From the NCBI RefSeq assembly GCF_900119155.1, contig NZ_FPIR01000008.1, positions 109,268 to 173,267 on the forward strand: a stretch of 64,000 nt of DNA, given 5' to 3'. A program made the translations under genes and the position numbers. This DNA is from Ruminococcus sp. YE71 (lineage in GTDB: Bacteria; Bacillota; Clostridia; Oscillospirales; Ruminococcaceae). Below are positions 25,940 to 34,359 of this stretch, in pieces. The notes under the pieces are model-generated. The model was not told the origin of the DNA and ran no database searches. It saw only the letters and a program-made list of their open reading frames with translations. Positions within the stretch are counted from its first letter, which is position 1, and each line of letters starts with the position of its first letter.

Positions 25940-28567
25940 TCACTCGGGGAAGAACTCGATTATCTCATCCTCATCTCCGTCTCCGCCAGCAGATAGTTCG
26001 TCAAAATCAACGCTGATAGCTTCTGCCACCGCTCTTATCACTTTGTCAAGTCTCTCGGTCAGCAGTTCATGATCGGCGGAAATGACATCCCACTGTTCGG
26101 CATCCGCGGCTTTTTCAAGCACAGCCGAGAGCTCCGCAAGCTCTTCCTCACCGACAGTTCGGGAATTGCTTTTCAGCGAATGTACGAGAATACCGTAATT
26201 CAAGGCATCCCTGCTGTCATAATGATCCTGCAAGGGCTTCAGCTTTTCCGCGGAGCTCCTGACATACTCATACAGCATCGTCCGATAAAGCTCCTCGTTG
26301 TTCTGGCAGTAGCCGAGACCCTTCTCGGTATCCAGCCCGATACTGCGGAGTCTGCCATATAAGTCGTCCACGTTCTGTAGGTCAGCATCCTCTTCCCTGC
26401 CGTCGTCGGCCGAAAGGATCTTATCCTCGGGAAGATATTTCAGCATCATCTTTTTCAGTTCGCGGCTGTCGATCGGCTTTGAAAGATAGTCATCGAATCC
26501 CTCGGCAAGGTAACGCTCCCTCGCACCCGTCAGGGCGTCGGCTGTCAGGCAGATAGCAGGGGTATGACGGCCGCTTTCTTCTTCCTGTCCACGCAGACGG
26601 TGAAGCGTTTCAACGCCGTCCATCACAGGCATCCGCTGATCCATCAGGATGATGTCATACTGTTGTTCGCACATCATTTCAAGCGCCTGCTGACCGCTTT
26701 CGGCAGTGTCTGTCATCATACCCGTATCGCTCAGCAGACCTGCCGCGACCATGAGATTCATGCGCGTATCGTCCACGATCAGGATGCGGGCATCGGGTGC
26801 GCGGAACAGTACTTCCGAACTGTCCCGCTCATGAAGGCTGTTTTCAAGTCTCGCACGGAAATCGCCAATCGGCTCAGCGGACATCACCTTCTGCGGCAGC
26901 CTCACACTGAACACCGAACCTTTCCCGTACTCGCTCTCGACTGAGATACTGCCGTTCATGATGCCCACAAGCCGATTTGTTATCGAAAGCCCGAGCCCTG
27001 TTCCCTCAACAGTGCTGTTGCGTTTCAGGTCGGTGCGTTCAAATTTATCGAATATCCTGGAGACATCCTCTTTCCTGATGCCGATGCCCGTGTCCCTGAC
27101 GGCAATCGTAAGCTCGGTCATCTGTTCCGCCGTGTAGCCGCCGCTTCCGTGAACGGTCAGCGTCACGCTTCCCTTGTCAGTGTATTTGATGGCGTTGTTC
27201 AGCAGGTTTATGAGTATCTGTCTGATGCGCATATCGTCGCCGAACAGCTCGTCGGGAAGGTCGCTGTCCGTCTCGATATTCATTTCGAGCCCCTTATCCC
27301 GTGCCTTGAACATGACGGTGTTGGCGACATCGTTCAGAACCGAGCTGAGCATATACTCCCGTTTGTTGATGTCAAACCGCCCTGCTTCTATCTTAGAAAA
27401 GTCGAGGATGTCGTTGATTATCGAGAGCAGATTATTGCCTGCGCTGTCGATGTTACCCGAATATCCCTTTATCTCGGAAAACACACCTCGAACCGCTTCC
27501 CTGTCCCTCGGAAGGGATTCATACGCCCTTTTGGTTGCGCGCATTATCATCTCGTTCATGCCGAGCACGGCATTTATCGGGGTGCGTATCTCGTGGCTCA
27601 TGTTGGCGAGAAAATCGCTTTTAGCGGCGTTTGAACGCTCCGCCACCAGCTTTTCCTCACGGAGACGGTTATTCTCCGACAGCTTCTGCTCGAAATATAC
27701 GATGATGATAACACCTATCGAAACGACCACAAGCAGCACTGCGATAAGGAACAGGATAACATGGATGATGTCGTAAACATTACTCTCGACAGTATCGCTC
27801 ATGCCTTTTGAGAGCCTGTCCCTTATCCATATACCGAGCACGATACCGCCCAGCGAACATATCACAAACACCGCAACGTAAGTGCCTTTGAGAATCCTCT
27901 GTACCCTGCGGCTGATGAATACCGACGAGCCCTCGCCCGCCTTCGGAAAAGTGCGGTTTATCGCCCATATCATGAAAAGATAGGATGCGCTGCATATCAG
28001 CGAGCAGACATAGTAAGCCTTCTGCGTCCAGCCGTCAAAGCAGGAAGCTGTCCACATACCGAACTCCGCATAGATGCAGGTAAGCATGGCGATCGCGATA
28101 AACGGCGGTGCTGCTCCATTCTTTCGGTTCTTTATGTGCCACAGGATGTCCCTGACACAGAGACAGGCGGCGACCGAACATACCGTTACCTGATACGCGC
28201 TCAGCAGTGCGCCGTCGAAATTCATGTACAGCGTCAGCTGCCACGCGTTCAGCGGAAGCGGCAGCAGCATGAGCGGATGCATGAATCTGCGCTCGCCTTT
28301 CGGTCTTAGGTTCAGTATCAGTAAGACCATCACGATATATGAGATGTTCCAGCCGAAATACGTCAGCAGGTCGGATGCGTTTGGAGTGCTCCCGATGATG
28401 ATAAGATACGCCGTCCAGAAATAACAGCTCAGCAGGCTGCTCGCAAAAAAGCCCGTCGCATACAGCCAGCAGCGCTTTTTGCTGTCGATATATCTGAACA
28501 GAGAGAACATCTGAGCGATAAGTATACACATCAGCTGAACGATATTCTCAACGTATTCCATGACCAT
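25940..28567 (-). CDS. Hybrid sensor histidine kinase with receiver and Hpt domains
   Basis: An 875-residue phosphorelay protein. About seven hydrophobic segments fill residues 5-225, like a 7TM sensor, and another lies near 235-310. HisKA follows with SHEIRTPINAVLGMNE, then HATPase (NLLNNAIKYTDKG, GTGLGLSI), a receiver (ILIVDDTRMN, phospho-Asp in LMDQRMPVMDG, Lys in LSKPID) and an Hpt domain with the histidine in VHSLKSNSRTVG. It lies 13 bases after the HD-GYP regulator, and the two probably work together. The start could be either of two ATGs (28567 or 28561). Confidence 0.9.
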   Translation of the reverse strand: MVMEYVENIVQLMCILIAQMFSLFRYIDSKKRCWLYATGFFASSLLSCYFWTAYLIIIGSTPNASDLLTYFGWNISYIVMVLLILNLRPKGERRFMHPLMLLPLPLNAWQLTLYMNFDGALLSAYQVTVCSVAACLCVRDILWHIKNRKNGAAPPFIAIAMLTCIYAEFGMWTASCFDGWTQKAYYVCSLICSASYLFMIWAINRTFPKAGEGSSVFISRRVQRILKGTYVAVFVICSLGGIVLGIWIRDRLSKGMSDTVESNVYDIIHVILFLIAVLLVVVSIGVIIIVYFEQKLSENNRLREEKLVAERSNAAKSDFLANMSHEIRTPINAVLGMNEMIMRATKRAYESLPRDREAVRGVFSEIKGYSGNIDSAGNNLLSIINDILDFSKIEAGRFDINKREYMLSSVLNDVANTVMFKARDKGLEMNIETDSDLPDELFGDDMRIRQILINLLNNAIKYTDKGSVTLTVHGSGGYTAEQMTELTIAVRDTGIGIRKEDVSRIFDKFERTDLKRNSTVEGTGLGLSITNRLVGIMNGSISVESEYGKGSVFSVRLPQKVMSAEPIGDFRARLENSLHERDSSEVLFRAPDARILIVDDTRMNLMVAAGLLSDTGMMTDTAESGQQALEMMCEQQYDIILMDQRMPVMDGVETLHRLRGQEEESGRHTPAICLTADALTGARERYLAEGFDDYLSKPIDSRELKKMMLKYLPEDKILSADDGREEDADLQNVDDLYGRLRSIGLDTEKGLGYCQNNEELYRTMLYEYVRSSAEKLKPLQDHYDSRDALNYGILVHSLKSNSRTVGEEELAELSAVLEKAADAEQWDVISADHELLTERLDKVIRAVAEAISVDFDELSAGGDGDEDEIIEFFPE

Positions 28568-28579
28568 TGGACCGCCCCC

Positions 28580-29584
28580 TTACGTCTCCTTCATGGTGTA
28601 CTCCTTGTCTTCGTCTATCATGGCGAGCATAATGTCCGCGAACACGGGGTCGAACTGAGTGCCTTTCCCCTTTTCGATCTCTTTTCTGACGAAAGACTGC
28701 TCAAGCATTCCGCGGTAACTGCGGTGGCTGGTCATAGCGTCGTAAGCGTCGGCGACCGCAATTATCCGCGCTTCTTCGGGGATCTCCTCTCCCGAAAGAC
28801 CGTCGGGATAGCCTATACCGTCGTAACGCTCGTGATGCCATCGTGCGCCTATCATCAGCTTCGGCATCTCGGTTATATTCTCCAGGATGTGCGAACCCTT
28901 GTCGGGGTGTTGCTTGATCTGTGCGAATTCCTCATCGGTAAGCCCGCCCGTCTTGTTTATGACCGTATCGGGAACGCCTATCTTGCCCACATCGTGCAGC
29001 AGACCCATCATATAGATATCGTCCTGCCGCTTCTGGTCGTAGCCGAAACGGGCGGCGATCTCCTTAGAGTAAGCGGCGACCCGTCCCGAATGACCGTGAG
29101 TATAGGTATCCTTAGCGTCTATGGCCTCCGCGAGGGTCTGGACGAGGTGGAAAGAAAGGTTTTCATTTTCCTTCGCCTTTTTCTCGACCTCGGCATACAG
29201 GTCACGCTGTAGTCTGACAAGCTCGATGGTGTGTCTCACACGCAGGATCAGGACATCAGCAACGAAAGGTTTTCTGATGAAGTCCATCGCCCCAAGCTTT
29301 AGCCCACGAGTCTCCGATTCTGGAGAATCCACCCCCGTCAGGAAGATGACGGGTATCATTTCGCCTGCGGGCAACTGTTCCTTCAGTTTTTCGAGAGTCT
29401 CAAAACCGTCCATACCCGGCATACGTATATCCAGCAGGATAAGGTCGGGCCTGTTCATCTTTACATATTCAAGCAGTGCCCTGCCCGACCTCAGCGCAGT
29501 CACACGCATATCATGAGAACTGAGTATCTGCCCTGCCTGTATCAGAGTCGATTTATCGTTATCGACAACGACTATCCAATCCAT
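28580..29584 (-). CDS. Response regulator with HD-GYP phosphodiesterase domain
   Basis: A 334-residue protein. An N-terminal receiver (VVVDNDKSTL, LDIRMPGMDGFE, FLTGV, FIRKPF) is joined to an HD-GYP domain: TYTHGHSGRVAAYS, LLHDVGKIGVPD, WHHERYDGIGYPDGLSGEEI. HD-GYP enzymes break down cyclic-di-GMP. The metal and substrate residues appear intact, so activity is likely. ATG at 29584 is 6 bases after GGAGG. It is the first gene after a strong promoter and pairs with the hybrid kinase downstream. Confidence 0.92.
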   Translation of the reverse strand: MDWIVVVDNDKSTLIQAGQILSSHDMRVTALRSGRALLEYVKMNRPDLILLDIRMPGMDGFETLEKLKEQLPAGEMIPVIFLTGVDSPESETRGLKLGAMDFIRKPFVADVLILRVRHTIELVRLQRDLYAEVEKKAKENENLSFHLVQTLAEAIDAKDTYTHGHSGRVAAYSKEIAARFGYDQKRQDDIYMMGLLHDVGKIGVPDTVINKTGGLTDEEFAQIKQHPDKGSHILENITEMPKLMIGARWHHERYDGIGYPDGLSGEEIPEEARIIAVADAYDAMTSHRSYRGMLEQSFVRKEIEKGKGTQFDPVFADIMLAMIDEDKEYTMKET

Positions 29585-29678
29585 CAGCATCCTCCGTAAG
29601 ACTATTTGTACGACCGATACACGAATACACGGTCTCGTTCATACATTTGCACATAATTATTCGTATATTTGTAGTTTT

Positions 29679-29707
29679 ATTATACAATATTTTTAAAGTT
29701 TTGTCAA
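29679..29707 (-). promoter_or_regulatory. Promoter of the HD-GYP / hybrid kinase operon
   Basis: On the (-) strand: perfect TTGACA, a 17-bp spacer and perfect TATAAT. Confidence 0.9.
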
Positions 29708-29916
29708 GTTTTTTATAGAACATTATAACTTTTCATCTGAATAATAAAATACGCCTGACTGCACTTTTTCGATGATGCCCTTGTTATTATCCACAAATAT
29801 TGATATAATAATTATGCACACCGCCGATTTTTCGCAGAGAAAAGAACTTTTTGTATTATTTCCGATCTTCCACAGGAGTTATTATAAAGGGAACTAAAAA
29901 AGCTAACAGTACGATT

Positions 29917-30131
29917 CCTATTCCACAATAGACGATATGGCTAAGTATCTGATCTCAGCCGGAAATGCAAAAAACTAAAAGAATATCTTTACGCATGGTA
30001 CGGTATACTCGATGAAAAAACCGCATATATCAACCGGGCAGAGGACGGCTACTATTTCAGCTACAGAACGCCGCGGTGGGTATATGATGAATGCGGTCTG
30101 TCGCTTGTGAAAACAAATTATCAGATAAATT
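29917..30131 (+). pseudogene. Frameshifted gene remnant, family unknown
   Basis: Two open stretches in different frames read like real protein and join at an A-rich run near 29972. The first reads YDSYSTIDDMAKYLISAG; the second continues KLKEYLYAWYGILDEKTAY and later GYYFSYRTPRW to a TGA at 30131. There is no start codon or ribosome site. It looks like the C-terminal piece of a decayed small protein with a one-base shift. The rest of the 29710-30190 gap is AT-rich and shows nothing else. Confidence 0.5.
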
Positions 30132-30190
30132 GATATATTATTTGTATCAAGTGTTAATGCTTCGCTTCGGCGGCTGAACTGTCAGGATAA

Positions 30191-30230
30191 ACAAACGTCC
30201 CCGTGACTGTCAGGGTCACAGGGACGTTTT
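30191..30230 (-). terminator. Terminator of the 30236 gene
   Basis: Arms AAACGTCCCCGTGAC and GTCACAGGGACGTTT form a near-perfect stem; U-rich on the (-) strand exit (TTTGTTT). Confidence 0.85.
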
Positions 30231-30235
30231 GATAT

Positions 30236-30976
30236 TCAGTGAAAAACATATAAGATCAGGGGAACTCCAGCCGCCGCTACGCATAACCCGATGATAACGC
30301 ACAGCAGTCTTGTGATATCGTTGTTATAGTAGATCTCCTCGGGGTCGTTCGGGTTTACGAGGAAATCGCGGGTGTCGCCCTTTTTCGTGAGCATTTTATA
30401 CCCCTGAGGCATACCCTCAATTTTTACATTCTCGCCGTTAACATCGAATTCCCATATGGGGATAAAGAGCATAGTATCACTTCTGCGAATACTGCGTCCC
30501 TTCAGCCCGATGCAGGTCGCGGTCACGGGATATGAACAGCGCTCTTTCTGCATCCTGTTTGCGACAAACGGCAGTACTGTCACAACCACACTCAGCATGA
30601 ACAGTATCGTCCCGACCACAAACATCTCTGCCTGCTGTTCGGTCTTCCCCGAAAACAGACCCGAAAATCTTATCCCTGCGAGCATTAACGGGATAAGTAT
30701 GATAAGCCCTCCAAGCGACATCGACACTATCGACCCGAAACGCTTGTCGATATATTTTTTGCTCTTGTCGGTATACGAAAGAAGTCCGAGCCCGAGAAAT
30801 GTCAGCCCGATGAGTATCGTACTGTACTGTGCGCCGAAAAAGCGGGCTACTGACGAAAGCGGAATGACCACCATGATTACTCCGACATTGATAAGAAGCC
30901 GGATATCTCTCGAAGTAATTTCCTCATTGTCTTCGGGGATGAGATCATTTTCAATGTTATAATCGATTCTTTTCAA
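30236..30976 (-). CDS. Multi-pass membrane protein with DUF3592-like domain
   Basis: A 246-residue protein. Four hydrophobic segments (about 27-45, 50-66, 82-102, 120-138) are followed by a soluble part: PVTATCIGLKGRS, then IPIWEFDVNGENVKIEG and the FLVNPNDPEEIYY motif, and a last segment near 225-243. The motif R-x-x-x-VNPxxPxE is typical of DUF3592 proteins of unknown function. It is a single gene between a strong promoter and a terminator. Function cannot be inferred. Confidence 0.75.
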   Translation of the reverse strand: MKRIDYNIENDLIPEDNEEITSRDIRLLINVGVIMVVIPLSSVARFFGAQYSTILIGLTFLGLGLLSYTDKSKKYIDKRFGSIVSMSLGGLIILIPLMLAGIRFSGLFSGKTEQQAEMFVVGTILFMLSVVVTVLPFVANRMQKERCSYPVTATCIGLKGRSIRRSDTMLFIPIWEFDVNGENVKIEGMPQGYKMLTKKGDTRDFLVNPNDPEEIYYNNDITRLLCVIIGLCVAAAGVPLILYVFH

Positions 30977-31021
30977 GACTTACGCCTCCCCGGTGATTTT
31001 TATCACCCTCATATCATATCA

Positions 31022-31050
31022 ATTATAGCACAGACCGACTGGAAAATCAA
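31022..31050 (-). promoter_or_regulatory. Promoter of the DUF3592-like gene
   Basis: On the (-) strand: TTGATT, a 17-bp spacer ending TGC, and TATAAT. Confidence 0.85.
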
Positions 31051-31107
31051 GTTATCCCGACATTTCACAGGGTATTCGTTCCGCCATATGGGGTATCGGT
31101 TCAACTA

Positions 31108-31136
31108 TTGACAATCGCACGGGTATATGATATAAT
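31108..31136 (+). promoter_or_regulatory. Promoter of the SGNH lipoprotein
   Basis: TTGACA (31108-31113), a 17-bp spacer ending TGA, and TATAAT (31131-31136). About 105 bases of leader follow; in-frame ATGs in it lack ribosome sites. Confidence 0.9.
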
Positions 31137-31249
31137 AAAATTTGGCGTATTATGTAAAAATGAGTCTGATGACTTTTACATATTCCGTGACGAATAAACA
31201 CAAGACTTTCCCGCGTGGAAAGGTTCTGAGACCGAAAGGATATCGGAGA

Positions 31250-32500
31250 ATGAATAAACGTTCGGTATGCAGGATATGTGCGGCATTCATGACGGTCATG
31301 ATGCTCGCAGGCTGCGGAAAAACAGATGTAAAGACTGACAACAAGGTGACTGTCAAGGACACTTCCGTGACCGAGACCTCTGCCGAAACCGAGGCAGTGA
31401 CTGAGCTCGATTCTTCACCCGATGCTGCCGAGTCCGCCGATTCTAAAGACAATAAGAAAAACGGCAAGAAAAAGAAGGACTCCTCTTCCTCGGAAGCAGA
31501 GAAAGAGGCTGAGCCCCTTTACGTGGTCGAGACCCACGGTCCCCGTGCGTATGACGGAGCTGCCGAATATGACGACTTCTCCGACGCGCTTTTCATCGGC
31601 GACTCACGAACGGTCGGTCTGATGCTGAACGGCAACAAGCCACAGGCAGATTACTTTGCTTCGGCGGGTCTGAACGTCATAACCGTGCAGGAAACACCTG
31701 TCGTTCCGCGCTCGGAATTTGCCGAGGAGATTACTGCTGCGGCGGCAAACGTTGCAAGCGATGACGAAGAGGACGACGGACCCGACCTCAGCGGAAATAT
31801 GCTCGTTCCCGAAGCGATAAAGTACAGAAAGTACAGAAGAGTGTTCCTCAACTTCGGCGTGAATGAGCTCGGCTGGCCTTACCCCGAGACATTCGTCGAA
31901 AAATACGAACTGCTGATATCGCAGGTGCGTCAGGCTCAGCCGAACGCGACGATATACATCGAGTCGATGCTGCCTGTTTCCTATCAGGCGCTTGAGATAA
32001 ACTCCTGCTACAACTCCCCTGCGGTGGACGCCTTCAACGAGGACTACATCCGCCGTGTGGCACTTGAAACGGGATGCGTCTACATGGATGTGAACCGCTT
32101 CTTCCGCGATTCGCGGGGCGACCTTTATTACGGAGCGGCAGGCGACGGCATCCACATGATACGCGCTTACTGCCTTGAATGGATGGACATACTCGCATAC
32201 TACACCACAGGCGACGGAAACCTCATCGAGATATCCCACAACATCACCGCCGAAAACAGCGAGGATACGAACACGACCAAGCTCGGTGATGACGGACTTC
32301 CAGAAACGATAGTCCCCGACAGTCTGCCCGACCAGATAATCCCAGACCTCAGCTCTGCTGATACATCTTCTGCCGGCGACACTGTTCCAGACAGTCAGGA
32401 GGACAGCTCGGACGGCTATGACGACAATAGCTACACATACTCGTATGAGGACACGTACAGCTACGACGACTACAACTACGATTACGGCTACGGCTGGTAA
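31250..32500 (+). CDS. SGNH/GDSL-type hydrolase lipoprotein
   Basis: A 416-residue surface lipoprotein. The lipobox LAGC lies near residue 21, then a Thr/Ser/Lys-rich linker (to about 95). The SGNH domain has block I ALFIGDSRTVGL (nucleophile Ser), a block III-like LNFGVNELGW, and block V GDGIHMIRAY with Asp and His. Such enzymes remove acyl groups from sugars or cell-wall polymers; the substrate is unknown. The last 40 residues are an Asp/Tyr/Ser-rich tail (SYTYSYEDTYSYDDYNYDY). ATG at 31250 follows CGGAG; the frame is open upstream to 31142 without a good site. Confidence 0.85.
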   Translation: MNKRSVCRICAAFMTVMMLAGCGKTDVKTDNKVTVKDTSVTETSAETEAVTELDSSPDAAESADSKDNKKNGKKKKDSSSSEAEKEAEPLYVVETHGPRAYDGAAEYDDFSDALFIGDSRTVGLMLNGNKPQADYFASAGLNVITVQETPVVPRSEFAEEITAAAANVASDDEEDDGPDLSGNMLVPEAIKYRKYRRVFLNFGVNELGWPYPETFVEKYELLISQVRQAQPNATIYIESMLPVSYQALEINSCYNSPAVDAFNEDYIRRVALETGCVYMDVNRFFRDSRGDLYYGAAGDGIHMIRAYCLEWMDILAYYTTGDGNLIEISHNITAENSEDTNTTKLGDDGLPETIVPDSLPDQIIPDLSSADTSSAGDTVPDSQEDSSDGYDDNSYTYSYEDTYSYDDYNYDYGYGW

Positions 32501-32513
32501 AGACAAAACTTCT

Positions 32514-32548
32514 GCGGCGTATCTGCGAATACAGATATGCCGCTTTTT
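32514..32548 (+). terminator. Terminator after the SGNH lipoprotein
   Basis: GCGGCGTATCTG pairs with CAGATATGCCGC with one G-U, followed by five T. Confidence 0.9.
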
Positions 32549-32567
32549 GCAGGACGCACGACCCGTA

Positions 32568-32596
32568 TTGACTATTTCTCGATTTTGTGCTACAAT
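32568..32596 (+). promoter_or_regulatory. Promoter of the HAD hydrolase gene
   Basis: TTGACT (32568-32573), a 17-bp spacer ending TGC, and TACAAT (32591-32596). Confidence 0.8.
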
Positions 32597-32658
32597 TATC
32601 AAATATCAGACTTCGATACCGACTCAAACGAACGGCTTCACCAAGGAAAGGATAACCA

Positions 32659-33363
32659 ATGGATATAAAAGCAATACTCTTCGACCTCGACGGGACTCTG
32701 CTCCCGATGGATAACGATGTTTTCACAAAGGGCTATTTCAGACTGCTCGCAAAAAAGCTCGCGCCCCACGGCTACGACCCGCAGGAGCTTGTGGCTGCTA
32801 TCCTGAAAGGCACGGAAGCTATGGTGAGAAACGACGGCTCCGCCACAAACTGCGATGCGTTCTGGAGAAAATTCGCGGAGGTCCTCGGCGAAAAGGTCTA
32901 TGAGGACAAGTGCGTTTTCGACGAATTCTATGAGAACGAATTCAACGACGCAAAGCAGTTCTGCGGTTTTGCTCCGAAGGCTTCGGAGATTATCGATTCC
33001 TGCAAGAAAAAGGGATACCGTCTGCTGCTCGCATCCAATCCGCTGTTCCCGATGGCGGCTCAGAAAGCGCGTCTCGGCTGGGCGGGAATTTCGCCTGACA
33101 GCTTTGAGTTCATCTCCTCCTACGAGAACTCACACTTCTGCAAACCGAACCCCGAGTATTTCTCCGAAATGACGGAAAGGCTTAAACTTGCTCCCGAAGA
33201 ATGCCTTGTCATCGGCAACGACGCAGATGAAGATATGGCAGCGAAAAACATCGGAGCATCGGTGTTTCTGCTGACCGACTGCGTGATAAACCGCGGGAAC
33301 AAGGAGATCACGCAGTTCCCTCACGGCGGCTTTGAAGAGCTTGCAGCATTTCTCGGAATATAG
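32659..33363 (+). CDS. HAD family hydrolase
   Basis: A 234-residue phosphatase-like protein. Motif I is LFDLDGTLLP (nucleophile and acid-base Asp), motif II LLLASNPLF, motif III the Lys in HFCKPNPEYF, motif IV VIGNDADEDMAAKNIG. These four make the haloacid dehalogenase active site; a small-molecule phosphatase is likely, with unknown substrate. AAGGAAAGG precedes the ATG. Single gene with its own promoter. Confidence 0.9.
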   Translation: MDIKAILFDLDGTLLPMDNDVFTKGYFRLLAKKLAPHGYDPQELVAAILKGTEAMVRNDGSATNCDAFWRKFAEVLGEKVYEDKCVFDEFYENEFNDAKQFCGFAPKASEIIDSCKKKGYRLLLASNPLFPMAAQKARLGWAGISPDSFEFISSYENSHFCKPNPEYFSEMTERLKLAPEECLVIGNDADEDMAAKNIGASVFLLTDCVINRGNKEITQFPHGGFEELAAFLGI

Positions 33364-33369
33364 ATTAAA

Positions 33370-33400
33370 CGGCACGAAGATGAACCTTCGTGCCGCTGTT
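33370..33400. terminator. Bidirectional terminator
   Basis: A perfect 10-bp stem CGGCACGAAG/CTTCGTGCCG around 6 bases, followed by CTGTTTTT on the (+) strand. It ends the HAD gene and probably the convergent hydrolase. Confidence 0.88.
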
Positions 33401-33401
33401 T

Positions 33402-34334
33402 TTATCCGTATACTTTTGAAATGAAGCCTTTGACGTACTGACCGTACAGTTCGGGTTCGGTCAGCACCGATTCGGCGTGACCCGCCTTAGGAATCAGGTG
33501 TATCTCTTTGATGCCGCGTGTGCGCTCGTACATATCCTCTGAATTTTTCGGAAGGATGAAGCTGTCCTCTGATCCGTGAATGAAAAGAACAGGGACTTCA
33601 TTGTTACTGAGCGAATCTATCGGACGCATCTTTTTCAGCGAATAGCCGTATCTGATATTCGCACCGATATCCGCAACATCGGTGAGGAACACTGGCAGAT
33701 GAGCGTTCTCGAAGCCGCCCCTCAGCACGTTCTCTATGTCCGAGAAACCGCAGTCGGCGACCGCAAAATCAACATCGGGCTTTCTGCCGAGACAGGTCAG
33801 GGTGGTTGCCGCACCGAGGGACTCGCCGTGAAGTCCGAGAGCGGTCATATCGGGATAGCGCGACCTAGAATCCTTGATAATACATTCAAGGTCGGCGCTT
33901 TCACGCACGCCGTAAGTCGTGAAGGTCTGCTCATTTTCGCCGTGTCCGCGCAGATCGTAGATGATGCAGTTGAACCCGAGATCAAGATATATCTGCACAT
34001 ATTTCAGCGAACCGAAACGGTTGTCGGTATAGCCGTGGGAAAGGATGACATACTTCGTCGTCGGAACGGGATTTTCAAGCAGCTCGGCATGGAGGATATA
34101 TCCGCCGTCACCGCTGACTGTGTAAGTGTTCTTTGTTAGCTGCTTGTAGAAGGAGGTGTCATAATGGTCTGTCTGCCATTCAAATGCTTCGTTAAGAGTC
34201 TGGCGCTTGCCTGTCATCACGTAGGACGGCAGCCACAGCGTGAGCGCGATCAGCAGGACCATCAGTATGCAGACAACGATGATTGTGAGCTTCGCGATGC
34301 GTTTTCCTACAGTCGGTCTTTTTCTGTCAGACAC
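33402..34334 (-). CDS. Membrane-anchored alpha/beta hydrolase
   Basis: A 310-residue protein with one N-terminal membrane segment (about 14-36: LTIIVVCILMVLLIALTLWL) and an extracytoplasmic alpha/beta hydrolase domain. The oxyanion region is VILSHGYTDNR, the nucleophile elbow GLHGESLGA, the acid lies in FIHGSEDSF and the His in KAGHAES. It resembles the BAAT/FrsA-like or YfhR family of Firmicutes. The start is GTG at 34334, 8 bases after AAGGAG; the frame is open further upstream but would overlap the preceding gene's end. Last gene of the cyclase-protease-hydrolase group. Confidence 0.87.
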   Translation of the reverse strand: MSDRKRPTVGKRIAKLTIIVVCILMVLLIALTLWLPSYVMTGKRQTLNEAFEWQTDHYDTSFYKQLTKNTYTVSGDGGYILHAELLENPVPTTKYVILSHGYTDNRFGSLKYVQIYLDLGFNCIIYDLRGHGENEQTFTTYGVRESADLECIIKDSRSRYPDMTALGLHGESLGAATTLTCLGRKPDVDFAVADCGFSDIENVLRGGFENAHLPVFLTDVADIGANIRYGYSLKKMRPIDSLSNNEVPVLFIHGSEDSFILPKNSEDMYERTRGIKEIHLIPKAGHAESVLTEPELYGQYVKGFISKVYG

Positions 34335-34359
34335 GGTATCAACTCCTTTGTCGGTATGG

